IMG/VR virus record: IMGVR_UViG_3300032236_000539
Location: 1-25,746 of that record
DNA length: 25,746 bases
Reading direction: 5' to 3' (one strand)
From: a virus
Part shown: piece after piece, positions 1 to 5,255 of the stretch
Position numbering within the stretch: position 1 is the first letter of the stretch
How the letters are laid out: each line of letters starts with the position of its first letter
The notes under the pieces: model-generated
What the model saw: only the letters and a program-made list of their open reading frames with translations
The model's database searches: none
Told to the model about the DNA's origin: nothing
Made by a program: the position numbers and the translations under genes

Positions 1-451
1 AAAACCACTTGTTGTGGTCACCAGAGTCTACACCACGGGAGTCGTCTAACGCATGGACGCACTCGTGAAGAATGGTCTGTACTAGGCAATCCTTGGCGGT
101 CTGCCGATAGTACGCTTTGCTAATCTTTTTCATCGGCTCCAACGGAAGAACCTTGATGGTGGAATACTCGTACTGCCCCACAACAAGGTGAGGCAACTCG
201 GCACTGAAGGTAATCATGGGGAACGGAGCGTCCGTGTAGCCTTCGCCCCGGGGCGAGAAACCTAGGCGGTACGCTTCGTTCCATAGTTCTGCCCACCAAG
301 CGTTAGCCCGTGGCAGGACGGCGTTGTAGTTCGGAGCGTTAAGCACCTTGCGCCAGAGCAGGATGAGTCGGCCCATGGCGACCTCGTGCTCGGGCTTACA
401 CTTGAACGGGTGGTTGGGGAGGGTCACGCCCTCCACTTCAACCGTTCTCAC
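1..451 (-). CDS. SprT-like zinc metalloprotease, 3' end cut by window edge
   Basis: The reading frame runs from a GTG at 451 leftward off the window, giving 150 visible codons with no stop. Near the visible end is an HECVH zinc-protease signature followed by ALDDSRG and, about 11 residues later, another His (GDHNKWF). This HExxH...H arrangement is typical of the SprT/Spartan-like fold, whose cellular members cleave proteins crosslinked to DNA. A GAGGA Shine-Dalgarno lies just upstream and the GTG overlaps the TGA of the preceding gene (GTGA), as at many junctions here. The C-terminal part, which in SprT proteins often carries a zinc ribbon, is outside the window. The zincin motif is seen directly; the SprT assignment is inference from motif spacing. 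Confidence 0.8.
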   Translation of the reverse strand, partial: MRTVEVEGVTLPNHPFKCKPEHEVAMGRLILLWRKVLNAPNYNAVLPRANAWWAELWNEAYRLGFSPRGEGYTDAPFPMITFSAELPHLVVGQYEYSTIKVLPLEPMKKISKAYYRQTAKDCLVQTILHECVHALDDSRGVDSGDHNKWF

Positions 452-624
452 ACCAGCATTTCCTCGGCTTCGGTGCGGGTAAGGCGACCAGCGTGAAAGC
501 GCTTGATAACGTCCTCGGCATAATCATTGTTGCTCACAACGACGCAATCGGCCTCGTGGTCACTCTTGACAAGACATGGTGCCCACTTGAGGTGCTTCCT
601 GCAAACGGGGTAGATGGTGCTCAT
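448..624 (-). CDS. Small hypothetical protein, 58 aa
   Basis: A 58-codon frame (MSTIYPVCRK...) begins with ATG at 624, overlapping by one base the TAA of the upstream gene, and ends in a TGA that overlaps the GTG of the SprT-like gene by four bases. Coupling at both ends makes it a credible gene despite its size. It carries three Cys (positions 8, 17, 27) and a few His, so metal binding is possible, but they do not form a clear CxxC knuckle. The C-terminal half is a predicted charged helix. I do not recognise the family. Confidence 0.72.
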   Translation of the reverse strand: MSTIYPVCRKHLKWAPCLVKSDHEADCVVVSNNDYAEDVIKRFHAGRLTRTEAEEMLV

Positions 625-992
625 TAGAAATACAACTCCTCATCTTTCTTGGACTTCACGAGAGACTTGATGGCCTGACGCAGGTTCTCAATCTCGTCAG
701 CAGCCGTGTGGTAAAGCCAGCAATCGGTGTGGCCATGGTCGTGCTCGGGAGTGTCGCTGGTGTGAGGTTCGCCAGCGGGGCAAGCACGATTGCGGAGACG
801 CTGAACAATGTCGCCACCGTCCAACGCAAAACACGCTGCCTCTGCCAAGTTCACCCGAGCATTGTTTGCCTGAAACTCGGCGGTGGAAACCCCTACTGCG
901 TTGCAGAGGTAGCCGTTTTCCTGCCATGCAAGGAAATACTCGCGGTAGGTGTCGCGCTCGTGCTTTAACTGCTCAATCATCGTCTCAATCAT
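624..992 (-). CDS. Hypothetical protein with N-terminal coiled coil, 122 aa
   Basis: ATG at 992 overlaps the stop of the upstream gene (TAATG). An in-frame ATG four codons later (MIEQLKHERD) is an alternative start. The first 20 or so residues form an acidic/basic amphipathic helix. The middle has Ala/Asn-rich helix sequence (FQANNARVNLAEAACFAL), then a His/Asp/Cys-rich stretch (HDHGHTDCW) that could bind metal, and a charged C-terminal helix ending in KKDEELYF. This layout resembles small early-region proteins of actinophages but I cannot assign a function. Confidence 0.75.
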   Translation of the reverse strand: MIETMIEQLKHERDTYREYFLAWQENGYLCNAVGVSTAEFQANNARVNLAEAACFALDGGDIVQRLRNRACPAGEPHTSDTPEHDHGHTDCWLYHTAADEIENLRQAIKSLVKSKKDEELYF

Positions 993-1153
993 TACTTGTC
1001 CTTGCCACTGGAACTGACCTCATGCCAATGATGGGCAAGGTCGTAGGCGAAATCAAGTTGCTGTTGGCAGCCATCGTGAAACTGATTGCCAAAATGAAGG
1101 TCGTAAAGGTCTCGGTAGCCGATAGTCCTCCAACGTCTAAACCACTTAATCAC
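992..1153 (-). CDS. Small basic/His-rich protein, 53 aa
   Basis: The frame starts at GTG 1153, preceded by a GAGGAGAG Shine-Dalgarno and overlapping the TGA of the upstream gene (GTGA). It ends in TAA sharing one base with the next ATG. The product begins VIKWFRRWRT, is rich in aromatic residues and His, and has no Cys pair, signal peptide or membrane segment. Translational coupling on both sides is the main evidence that it is real. Function is unknown. Confidence 0.65.
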   Translation of the reverse strand: MIKWFRRWRTIGYRDLYDLHFGNQFHDGCQQQLDFAYDLAHHWHEVSSSGKDK

Positions 1154-1275
1154 TTGCTCTCCTCATCGGGTAGATTGTCAAACTCGTCGGGGTCGTCGTG
1201 GACGATGTTCCACCCCAGCACTCCGAGGAACACAATGAGGCCGACGACAAGAACCAAAATCTCTGGGTAAATCAC
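1150..1275 (-). CDS. Single-pass small membrane protein, 41 aa
   Basis: The GTG at 1275 overlaps the TGA of the upstream paralogue (GTGA) and the frame ends with a TGA overlapping the next GTG. Residues 4-24 are one hydrophobic stretch (EILVLVVGLIVFLGVLGWNIV) and the rest is a short acidic tail rich in Asp and Glu, giving a one-helix membrane protein with a soluble acidic C-terminus. A Shine-Dalgarno (GGGGGAG) precedes the start. A role at the host membrane, such as superinfection exclusion, is only a guess from size and context. Confidence 0.7.
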   Translation of the reverse strand: MIYPEILVLVVGLIVFLGVLGWNIVHDDPDEFDNLPDEESK

Positions 1276-1484
1276 TTCTCCCCCTCTAAGGCTGCTAGGG
1301 CTGCGTTGCAGGCGTTAGCGATACGGGTTCTGGGTCCGGTTACGGGGTCGCAGCGACCAAACGCTTCTGCATCCTCTCGGCTGATGGTGATGGTCACGGT
1401 GTCGGGCCGCTCGGGCACTCCGTACACCACGCACGGTTGCTCGCTTTGGCATCCACGACACCAACAGATATGCCCGATGCTCAT
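1272..1484 (-). CDS. DTVTITI-family small protein, paralogue A (70 aa)
   Basis: First of three related genes, with 1481-1744 and 1886-2182. The N-terminus has Cys residues that may bind zinc (C7, C9, C12, C18). A conserved strand DTVTITISR then leads into a helix (EDAEAF), and the protein ends in a helix closing with ALEGEK. ATG at 1484 overlaps the previous TGA (ATGA) and a good Shine-Dalgarno (GAGGGGGAG) precedes it. DNA encoding the conserved strand is nearly identical among the paralogues, so duplication looks fairly recent. I do not recognise the family; its compact strand-helix core might bind nucleic acid or a protein partner. Confidence 0.8.
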   Translation of the reverse strand: MSIGHICWCRGCQSEQPCVVYGVPERPDTVTITISREDAEAFGRCDPVTGPRTRIANACNAALAALEGEK

Positions 1485-1744
1485 CGCTCCCCCTCTAGTG
1501 CTGCTCGGATAGCGTGACTAATTGTGACCTCGGCGCAGTAAAGCGAATCGTCGCCATATCGTGCGGCAATGAAATCTTCTGCGGTCTTTCGTCCGATGGT
1601 GATGGTCACGGTGTCGCAGTCGCAGTTGAGTTCGTAGTCGCTGCCCTTGCAATCCTCAGCGTGGCGATAGACACGAACTGCACAGCCAACCTCAACATCT
1701 GTTTCCATGTTGCTTTCATTCCCAAAGCGGGCAAAGTCACTCAC
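1481..1744 (-). CDS. DTVTITI-family small protein, paralogue B (about 87 aa)
   Basis: Second member of the repeated family. It has an N-terminal variable part with four Cys/His (VGCAVRVYRHAEDC, then NCDC), the conserved DTVTITIGR strand, a helix with AEDF, and the closing AALEGER. Two consecutive GTG codons (1747 and 1744) could start it. The second is better spaced from the AAGGGG Shine-Dalgarno, so I chose it; the alternative adds one residue. The start overlaps the end of the small membrane gene upstream and the stop overlaps the ATG of paralogue A. Function unknown. Confidence 0.8.
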   Translation of the reverse strand: MSDFARFGNESNMETDVEVGCAVRVYRHAEDCKGSDYELNCDCDTVTITIGRKTAEDFIAARYGDDSLYCAEVTISHAIRAALEGER

Positions 1745-1889
1745 CACTGTTCCCCTTATTCCTGCGGTAAAAGTCGTAGTTGAGGCCGAGCAATACCACG
1801 CCGGTTACAAACGAAACGGCATAGTTCCTGCATAGGCAAGTTGCTACCAGCAATGCCAACATCAACGTCAATTCAATACGGTTCTTCAC
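1737..1889 (-). CDS. Small membrane protein, probably two helices, 50 aa
   Basis: A GTG at 1889 overlaps the TGA of the upstream paralogue (GTGA) behind a GAGGGGGAG Shine-Dalgarno. The product (VKNRIELTLM...) has hydrophobic stretches at about residues 7-20 and 23-36, separated by Arg-Asn, and a basic C-terminus (DFYRRNKGNSGE). That suggests a helical hairpin with both ends in the cytoplasm. A longer version of the same frame opens inside the upstream gene, but the coupled GTG fits the pattern of this operon better. It sits between two DTVTITI paralogues, as the other tiny membrane gene also adjoins one, so a functional link is possible but unproven. Confidence 0.72.
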   Translation of the reverse strand: MKNRIELTLMLALLVATCLCRNYAVSFVTGVVLLGLNYDFYRRNKGNSGE

Positions 1890-2182
1890 TTCTCCCCCTC
1901 TAGTGTTGCTCGAATCACTGGGACAACTTGGCAACCTGCACAGTCGCACTCTTTGTCGGGGTCCCAATAGGCTTCCGTGAAACGCTCCGCATCCCGTCGG
2001 CTGATGGTGATGGTCACGGTGTCGGGCTGTTTCGTGTTCTCCGGGACAGACACGATTCCTGCACACTCGTCGCAGAACCGCTCACCCCGCATGAAATGAC
2101 CGTACTGCCGGACGAAGGTTTCTCCACACGACGAGCACGACCAGCCCAAGTATGGCATAGTGTCCTCGGACCGCTTACTCAC
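1886..2182 (-). CDS. DTVTITI-family protein with zinc ribbon, paralogue C (98 aa)
   Basis: The longest of the three paralogues. Residues 15-40 form a clear zinc ribbon (WSCSSCGETF ... FCDECAG, two CxxC knuckles). The conserved DTVTITISR strand, the DAERF helix and the C-terminal ATLEGEK follow. Another Cys cluster (CDCAGC) lies in the loop before the last helix. Start is GTG at 2182, overlapping the TGA of the gene upstream; a downstream ATG (MPYLGWSCSS) is an alternative. The complete ribbon suggests the ancestral form had a zinc module that paralogues A and B have partly lost. Biological role unknown. Confidence 0.82.
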   Translation of the reverse strand: MSKRSEDTMPYLGWSCSSCGETFVRQYGHFMRGERFCDECAGIVSVPENTKQPDTVTITISRRDAERFTEAYWDPDKECDCAGCQVVPVIRATLEGEK

Positions 2183-2319
2183 TGCTCGCCCTCTGGGGTC
2201 GTAGGCTGCTCGGCCTCACGACGGCGACGCAACTTCTCACGGTGACGCTCTCGCTCCTCCATGTAACGTTTGCGGCCAATCTTCATGGCAGCCATTGAAC
2301 TCGGTGTCTTCTTAGGCAT
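2179..2319 (-). CDS. Short highly basic helical protein, 46 aa
   Basis: ATG at 2319 lies inside the last codons of the upstream zinc-ribbon gene (8 nt overlap) and the TGA overlaps the next GTG. The product is dominated by Arg, Lys and Glu (for example EERERHREKLRRRREAEQ) and should be one long helix with a disordered PTTPEGEQ tail. Such peptides often bind nucleic acid or serve as small scaffolds, but no family is recognised. Coupling on both sides supports translation. Confidence 0.65.
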   Translation of the reverse strand: MPKKTPSSMAAMKIGRKRYMEERERHREKLRRRREAEQPTTPEGEQ

Positions 2320-2599
2320 TGTTGCCCTCCTCTGCTTCCCACGCCTCTAAGGCGGCTATCATGTTGTCCTTGGCTTGCAACTCGTTACCGATGCCACGAG
2401 CATCTATGAACTCACGCACCGCTTGACCAAGCGACACAATGGGCCTGACCTTAGGCTGCGCCGACTCGGGCGTGTTGTACCGACCGCAAGTAAAACAAGG
2501 CGTGCGGTTGCAATGCGGGTTTCGAGCCTTGAGGCAGGAGTCGCAGGTGCCACGATGAGCACTCCACTTGCCACACTTCGGACAGGCGTACAAGGTCAC
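2312..2599 (-). CDS. Zinc-ribbon protein with C-terminal helices, 95 aa
   Basis: I place the start at GTG 2599, which overlaps the TGA of the upstream gene (GTGA) after a GAGGAAG Shine-Dalgarno. A TTG at 2641 would overlap that gene by 46 nt. Residues 5-24 form a zinc ribbon (CPKCGKW ... CDSC) and a second Cys set follows (CNRTPCFTCG), so two zinc sites or a four-knuckle module are likely. The C-terminal half is helical (LGQAVREFIDARG ... MIAALEAWEAEEG). It may bind nucleic acid or protein; family not recognised. Confidence 0.8.
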   Translation of the reverse strand: MTLYACPKCGKWSAHRGTCDSCLKARNPHCNRTPCFTCGRYNTPESAQPKVRPIVSLGQAVREFIDARGIGNELQAKDNMIAALEAWEAEEGNNA

Positions 2600-2931
2600 T
2601 TGTTCTTCTTCCTCAACAACGCTCTCATAGACTTGCCCCAAGTGATGTTAGGACCAGAGGGAAACTTTACTTCTGGCTCGTCAAGGAAACTCAGAGCATC
2701 CGTCAGGCTTATGGACGGCTTGATTTCGCCGGGAAGAAAGATTGGCTTCTGAAGGGCTAGGTGCATGAGACGAATGTCATTCAGGAGTTCCTCAAAGTTG
2801 TCACCCATTGGACTCATGGGTGCCTCCACATACCCGACGGGAGAACCCTCCTCGTCGTAATAAACTTCGCCCAGAGCGAGAGTGTTATCTTCTAACCTCA
2901 TCATGCGATAATTCCAAGTGAACGCACTCAT
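2596..2931 (-). CDS. Hypothetical protein downstream of the helicase, 111 aa
   Basis: The frame starts at ATG 2931, behind a GGAG Shine-Dalgarno, 10 nt after the stop of the DnaB-like helicase gene. The longer frame that opens further upstream would run through the helicase gene and is not favoured. The protein has a mixed strand/helix N-terminus (FTWNYRMMRLEDNTLALGEVYYDEEG), an MGDNFEELLNDI helix, and a basic C-terminal tail ending RALLRKKNK. The N-terminal part resembles small beta-strand phage proteins of unknown role. It is co-transcribed with the helicase. Confidence 0.75.
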   Translation of the reverse strand: MSAFTWNYRMMRLEDNTLALGEVYYDEEGSPVGYVEAPMSPMGDNFEELLNDIRLMHLALQKPIFLPGEIKPSISLTDALSFLDEPEVKFPSGPNITWGKSMRALLRKKNK

Positions 2932-2941
2932 GCTTACTCCT

Positions 2942-4162
2942 TTACTGCTCCCACGTCGGGTAGCCGTTGTCCCAAACACCGTCCACGAGCCACCCGCTGT
3001 TGTTGCGAACAATCCTATCAGGCCACGCTACGCCGGTCAAGCGGTCGCCACGGTAGCGACGGACGTTCAGCGTGGTCGGGTCATTCTTGTCCTTGTAGAG
3101 ACTGATACCGATTTCGGGCCAAGCCATCCAACGCTGGGAACCCATCGGGGACAGGTCACGGGTCTCTCCGCTCTTTCCCTTGGCGGCGTGGTGCTCCATG
3201 ACGAGGGCGAACTCGTACTTGGTACGCAATTCGTCAAGGACAGCCATGGCCTCGTCAGCGCTGTCTTCGTAGGATTCTCCGGAGGTGCGACGGTACATCT
3301 TGTAGATGGGTCCAATGCAGACAAGTTCGGGGCGGTGGTAGGCAATTTCTCGCTGAAGGTCAGCCTTGTCTTGGAGGTTCCTGATGTTCATACCACCGGG
3401 GCGACGGAAAAATCGCAGGCGCTCGGGGTCGTACTGCTCACCGGCAGCCAGCATGAGTCGGCGCTCAAGAATCTCACCGGTCTGGAGAATGGCCTGTGCT
3501 GGGTTCTCAAGGTCCACCACGAGCGCTCGGACCGGCTTGAACGGCAGGTGAGAGAACGGGTGACGTCCCTGTGCTGCTGCCTGTGCGATGGTACGCAGGA
3601 TGAGCGACTTACCCGTGCCTTCCTCGGCAACGATGATGGTTCGGTAGTCCTGATGCATCATGGTCGGGATAACTACCGGAGCCAAAGCCTCGGCGTTGTC
3701 GGCCATTTCCCACAGGGTCACACTCTCCTGCTGGGTGCCAGAAAGCGAGCCAACGCTGGAGAAGAACTTGTCAAGGTCGTTCATTTCTTCGTAGGGGTCG
3801 CCACCCTCGGAGAGGTTCCCAAGGCCTTCCTTCATGCGCTCCATGATGTTTCGGGCAGCGGAGTGCTTCAGCACGATTTCAACGTGAGTACGCTGGGCTA
3901 CAACACCCTCGGCCATGATGACCACAAGGTCGGCGGGGGTCACGGCGTTATCCACGGCATCAGCCAGAACCACGGCATCAATCGTGCGGAGGCCCTCCTT
4001 GTCCCACATTTCCCTGAAGGAATCCCATACTCGCCCGTAAACGGGGTTGTAGAAGTCCTTACCCGAGAGGTCGGGAGCCTGCTCCAGAATGCGCTCCGGA
4101 CGCATCATCACAGCAGCCAAAATACCCTTTTCGGCGTCAATATCAAACGGAATACCAGACAA
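2942..4162 (-). CDS. Replicative helicase, DnaB N-terminal domain plus RepA-like ATPase
   Basis: The 406-residue product has a DnaB-type N-terminal helical domain (about residues 5-110, starting FDIDAEKGILAAVM) and a RecA-fold ATPase of the AAA_25/RepA kind. Walker A is AEEGTGKS (179-186), and VRALVVDLEN (211-220), LVCIGPIYKMY (280-290) and an EHHAAKGK segment follow. The usual Walker B Asp is replaced by Gly in LVCIGPI, a variant I associate with phage RepA-like helicases from memory only. Start is TTG at 4162 with AGGAG six bases upstream. It has its own promoter (4183-4211) and would unwind DNA at the fork together with the initiator encoded just upstream. Confidence 0.9.
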   Translation of the reverse strand: MSGIPFDIDAEKGILAAVMMRPERILEQAPDLSGKDFYNPVYGRVWDSFREMWDKEGLRTIDAVVLADAVDNAVTPADLVVIMAEGVVAQRTHVEIVLKHSAARNIMERMKEGLGNLSEGGDPYEEMNDLDKFFSSVGSLSGTQQESVTLWEMADNAEALAPVVIPTMMHQDYRTIIVAEEGTGKSLILRTIAQAAAQGRHPFSHLPFKPVRALVVDLENPAQAILQTGEILERRLMLAAGEQYDPERLRFFRRPGGMNIRNLQDKADLQREIAYHRPELVCIGPIYKMYRRTSGESYEDSADEAMAVLDELRTKYEFALVMEHHAAKGKSGETRDLSPMGSQRWMAWPEIGISLYKDKNDPTTLNVRRYRGDRLTGVAWPDRIVRNNSGWLVDGVWDNGYPTWEQ

Positions 4163-4182
4163 AATTGCTCCTTTCGAGGCCC

Positions 4183-4211
4183 ATCATACCAAACATCTGT
4201 TCAAAGTTCAA
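4183..4211 (-). promoter_or_regulatory. Promoter with SOS-like box for the DnaB-like helicase
   Basis: Read leftward: -35 TTGAAC, a 17-nt spacer, and -10 TATGAT, close to the sigma-70 consensus. The spacer contains GAAC-AGAT-GTTT (positions 4202 down to 4191), one base from the SOS consensus GAAC-N4-GTTC. The predicted start of transcription lies about 14 nt upstream of the TTG start codon. Promoter and box are read from sequence; regulation by LexA or a LexA-like protein is inferred. Confidence 0.75.
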
Positions 4212-4232
4212 GTATTTCATCCTTGGACCGAC

Positions 4233-5255
4233 CTAGTTCCAGTAATCGGCCCGCTGACGGGCTCCCTGTGCGTCCAGAGCGTAGGTTGAGCCATCAGCCC
4301 CCACAAAGGTCCCGTCAGGCCCGCAGGGGCGAATGTAGCCCCCAATGACGGGGTTCTGGTGGCTTTCCTCACCCGTGTCTGGGTCAATGTAGTACCCGTA
4401 CTCATCCCAATCATCGTAAATCATGGCTGCTACACGGTCAAACTCCGGGGCCTTGTCAGCCGGGAGGAAGTCCCTCCAACGCTCGTTCGGCCCAAAGAAC
4501 GTGGCTCCGTGCATCGTGTACTGCTCGCTCTCACCCTTACGGGCAGCAGCGTAGGCAACAGCCGAAGCCATGAGGTCGCCGTGGGGAACGCCACGCTTCA
4601 GGGTTGCGAGGTAGGACTTGTACGCTCCACCCTTGTTCAACTTGCGTGGATACACCTTCCACAGGTCGTTGAACTCGTCGGGGTACTGCTGACGCTCCCG
4701 CTTTGCCGTTCCATTGCCGGTATTCTTTAAAGTATTAGTATTACTAACGGGTGGCAAAATGCTGCCACCCCCATTTTCACTGGGTTCTGGGTCGGAAACC
4801 CCATTATTACTGGTCTCTTGGGGTGGCAAAATACTGCCACCCCTGCCATTGCTGACGAAAGTGGTCTCCACACCCTCAACACCCCCATTTTCACGGGGCT
4901 TTTGGGCCTCACGACCCGGCACGGCAGGCCAGAGGTAGTAGATGTTGCTCAACTGCTTGCCGTCCTGATACTGCGGGACGATGCGGATAGCCCCAGCATC
5001 ACGGAGTTCATACACGGCGTTGCGGGTTGAACGGGTGCTGACCGAGAGCAGGCTCGCTAGGGCAGCATGAGACGACCCGGGGAGGCGAACCTCCTCGCTG
5101 ACGGCAGCCCGAAGGAAGCCCCAGAGCCTCACGGCACGGTCCGACAGTTCGTCGTGTGACAGAATCCACAGTGGAACCGGGACACTCTTGTCCCACGCCA
5201 CGTCTGCGACGATGGTGAGGTCACCGACCCCAACGCTGCTGTAATTACTTTCCAT
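4233..5255 (-). CDS. Replication initiator / helicase-loader-like protein with winged HTH
   Basis: The product is 340 residues from ATG 5255 (Shine-Dalgarno GGAGGGG). Residues 28-95 look like a winged helix-turn-helix (LWILSHDELSDRAVRLWGFL ... ASLLSVSTRSTRNAVYELRDAGAI). Residues 115-190 are a low-complexity Gly/Asn/Pro linker with repeats (GGSILPP twice). Residues 191-265 are a compact helical domain of the type found in phage replisome organisers (FNDLWKVYPRKLNKGGAYKSY ... ERWRDFL). This order of DNA-binding domain, linker, partner-binding domain matches lambda O-like initiators, and the adjacent helicase gene supports it. The start overlaps the SNF2-helicase stop by 11 nt. DNA repeats in the linker are described separately. 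Confidence 0.82.
   Translation of the reverse strand: MESNYSSVGVGDLTIVADVAWDKSVPVPLWILSHDELSDRAVRLWGFLRAAVSEEVRLPGSSHAALASLLSVSTRSTRNAVYELRDAGAIRIVPQYQDGKQLSNIYYLWPAVPGREAQKPRENGGVEGVETTFVSNGRGGSILPPQETSNNGVSDPEPSENGGGSILPPVSNTNTLKNTGNGTAKRERQQYPDEFNDLWKVYPRKLNKGGAYKSYLATLKRGVPHGDLMASAVAYAAARKGESEQYTMHGATFFGPNERWRDFLPADKAPEFDRVAAMIYDDWDEYGYYIDPDTGEESHQNPVIGGYIRPCGPDGTFVGADGSTYALDAQGARQRADYWN
4749..4770. repeat. Dyad repeat 1 (GGGTGGCA-N6-TGCCACCC)
   Basis: Perfect 8-bp inverted arms around AAATGC. It matches the second dyad at 4820-4843 in both arms and in four or more of six centre bases. The spacing between the two dyads is about 72 bp. Confidence 0.8.
4820..4843. repeat. Dyad repeat 2 (GGGGTGGCA-N6-TGCCACCCC)
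   Basis: Perfect 9-bp inverted arms around AAATAC, the second copy of the dyad at 4749-4770. Both encode the GGSILPP peptide in the initiator linker. They may be binding sites for the initiator's own N-terminal domain. Confidence 0.8.

Larger units (their letters stand above)
4721..4897. other. Candidate replication origin inside the initiator gene
   Basis: Three element types cluster in the linker-coding part of the initiator gene. An AT-rich stretch (4721-4748) includes TTTAAA and the palindrome TTAGTATTACTAA. Two near-identical dyads follow (4749-4770 and 4820-4843), and three copies of a 15-bp direct repeat, CCCCATTTTCACTGG and variants, start at 4769, 4799 and 4883. Iterons plus a flanking AT-rich unwinding region inside an initiator gene is the layout of the lambda origin within gene O. 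Repeats are seen directly; origin function is inferred. Confidence 0.5.

Noticed and set aside
1383-2024. CRISPR-like or iteron repeat array
   Set aside because: The three near-identical ~22-bp copies are coding for the DTVTITI strand of paralogous genes, irregularly spaced, with no spacer-repeat pattern.
2600-2641. TTG start at 2641 for the zinc-ribbon gene
   Set aside because: It would overlap the upstream gene by 46 nt; the GTG at 2599 has a Shine-Dalgarno and the GTGA overlap seen at neighbouring junctions.
2918-4348. A 476-codon open frame on the + strand
   Set aside because: It is antisense to the DnaB-like helicase and initiator genes, has no motifs, and arises from the codon bias of the real genes opposite.
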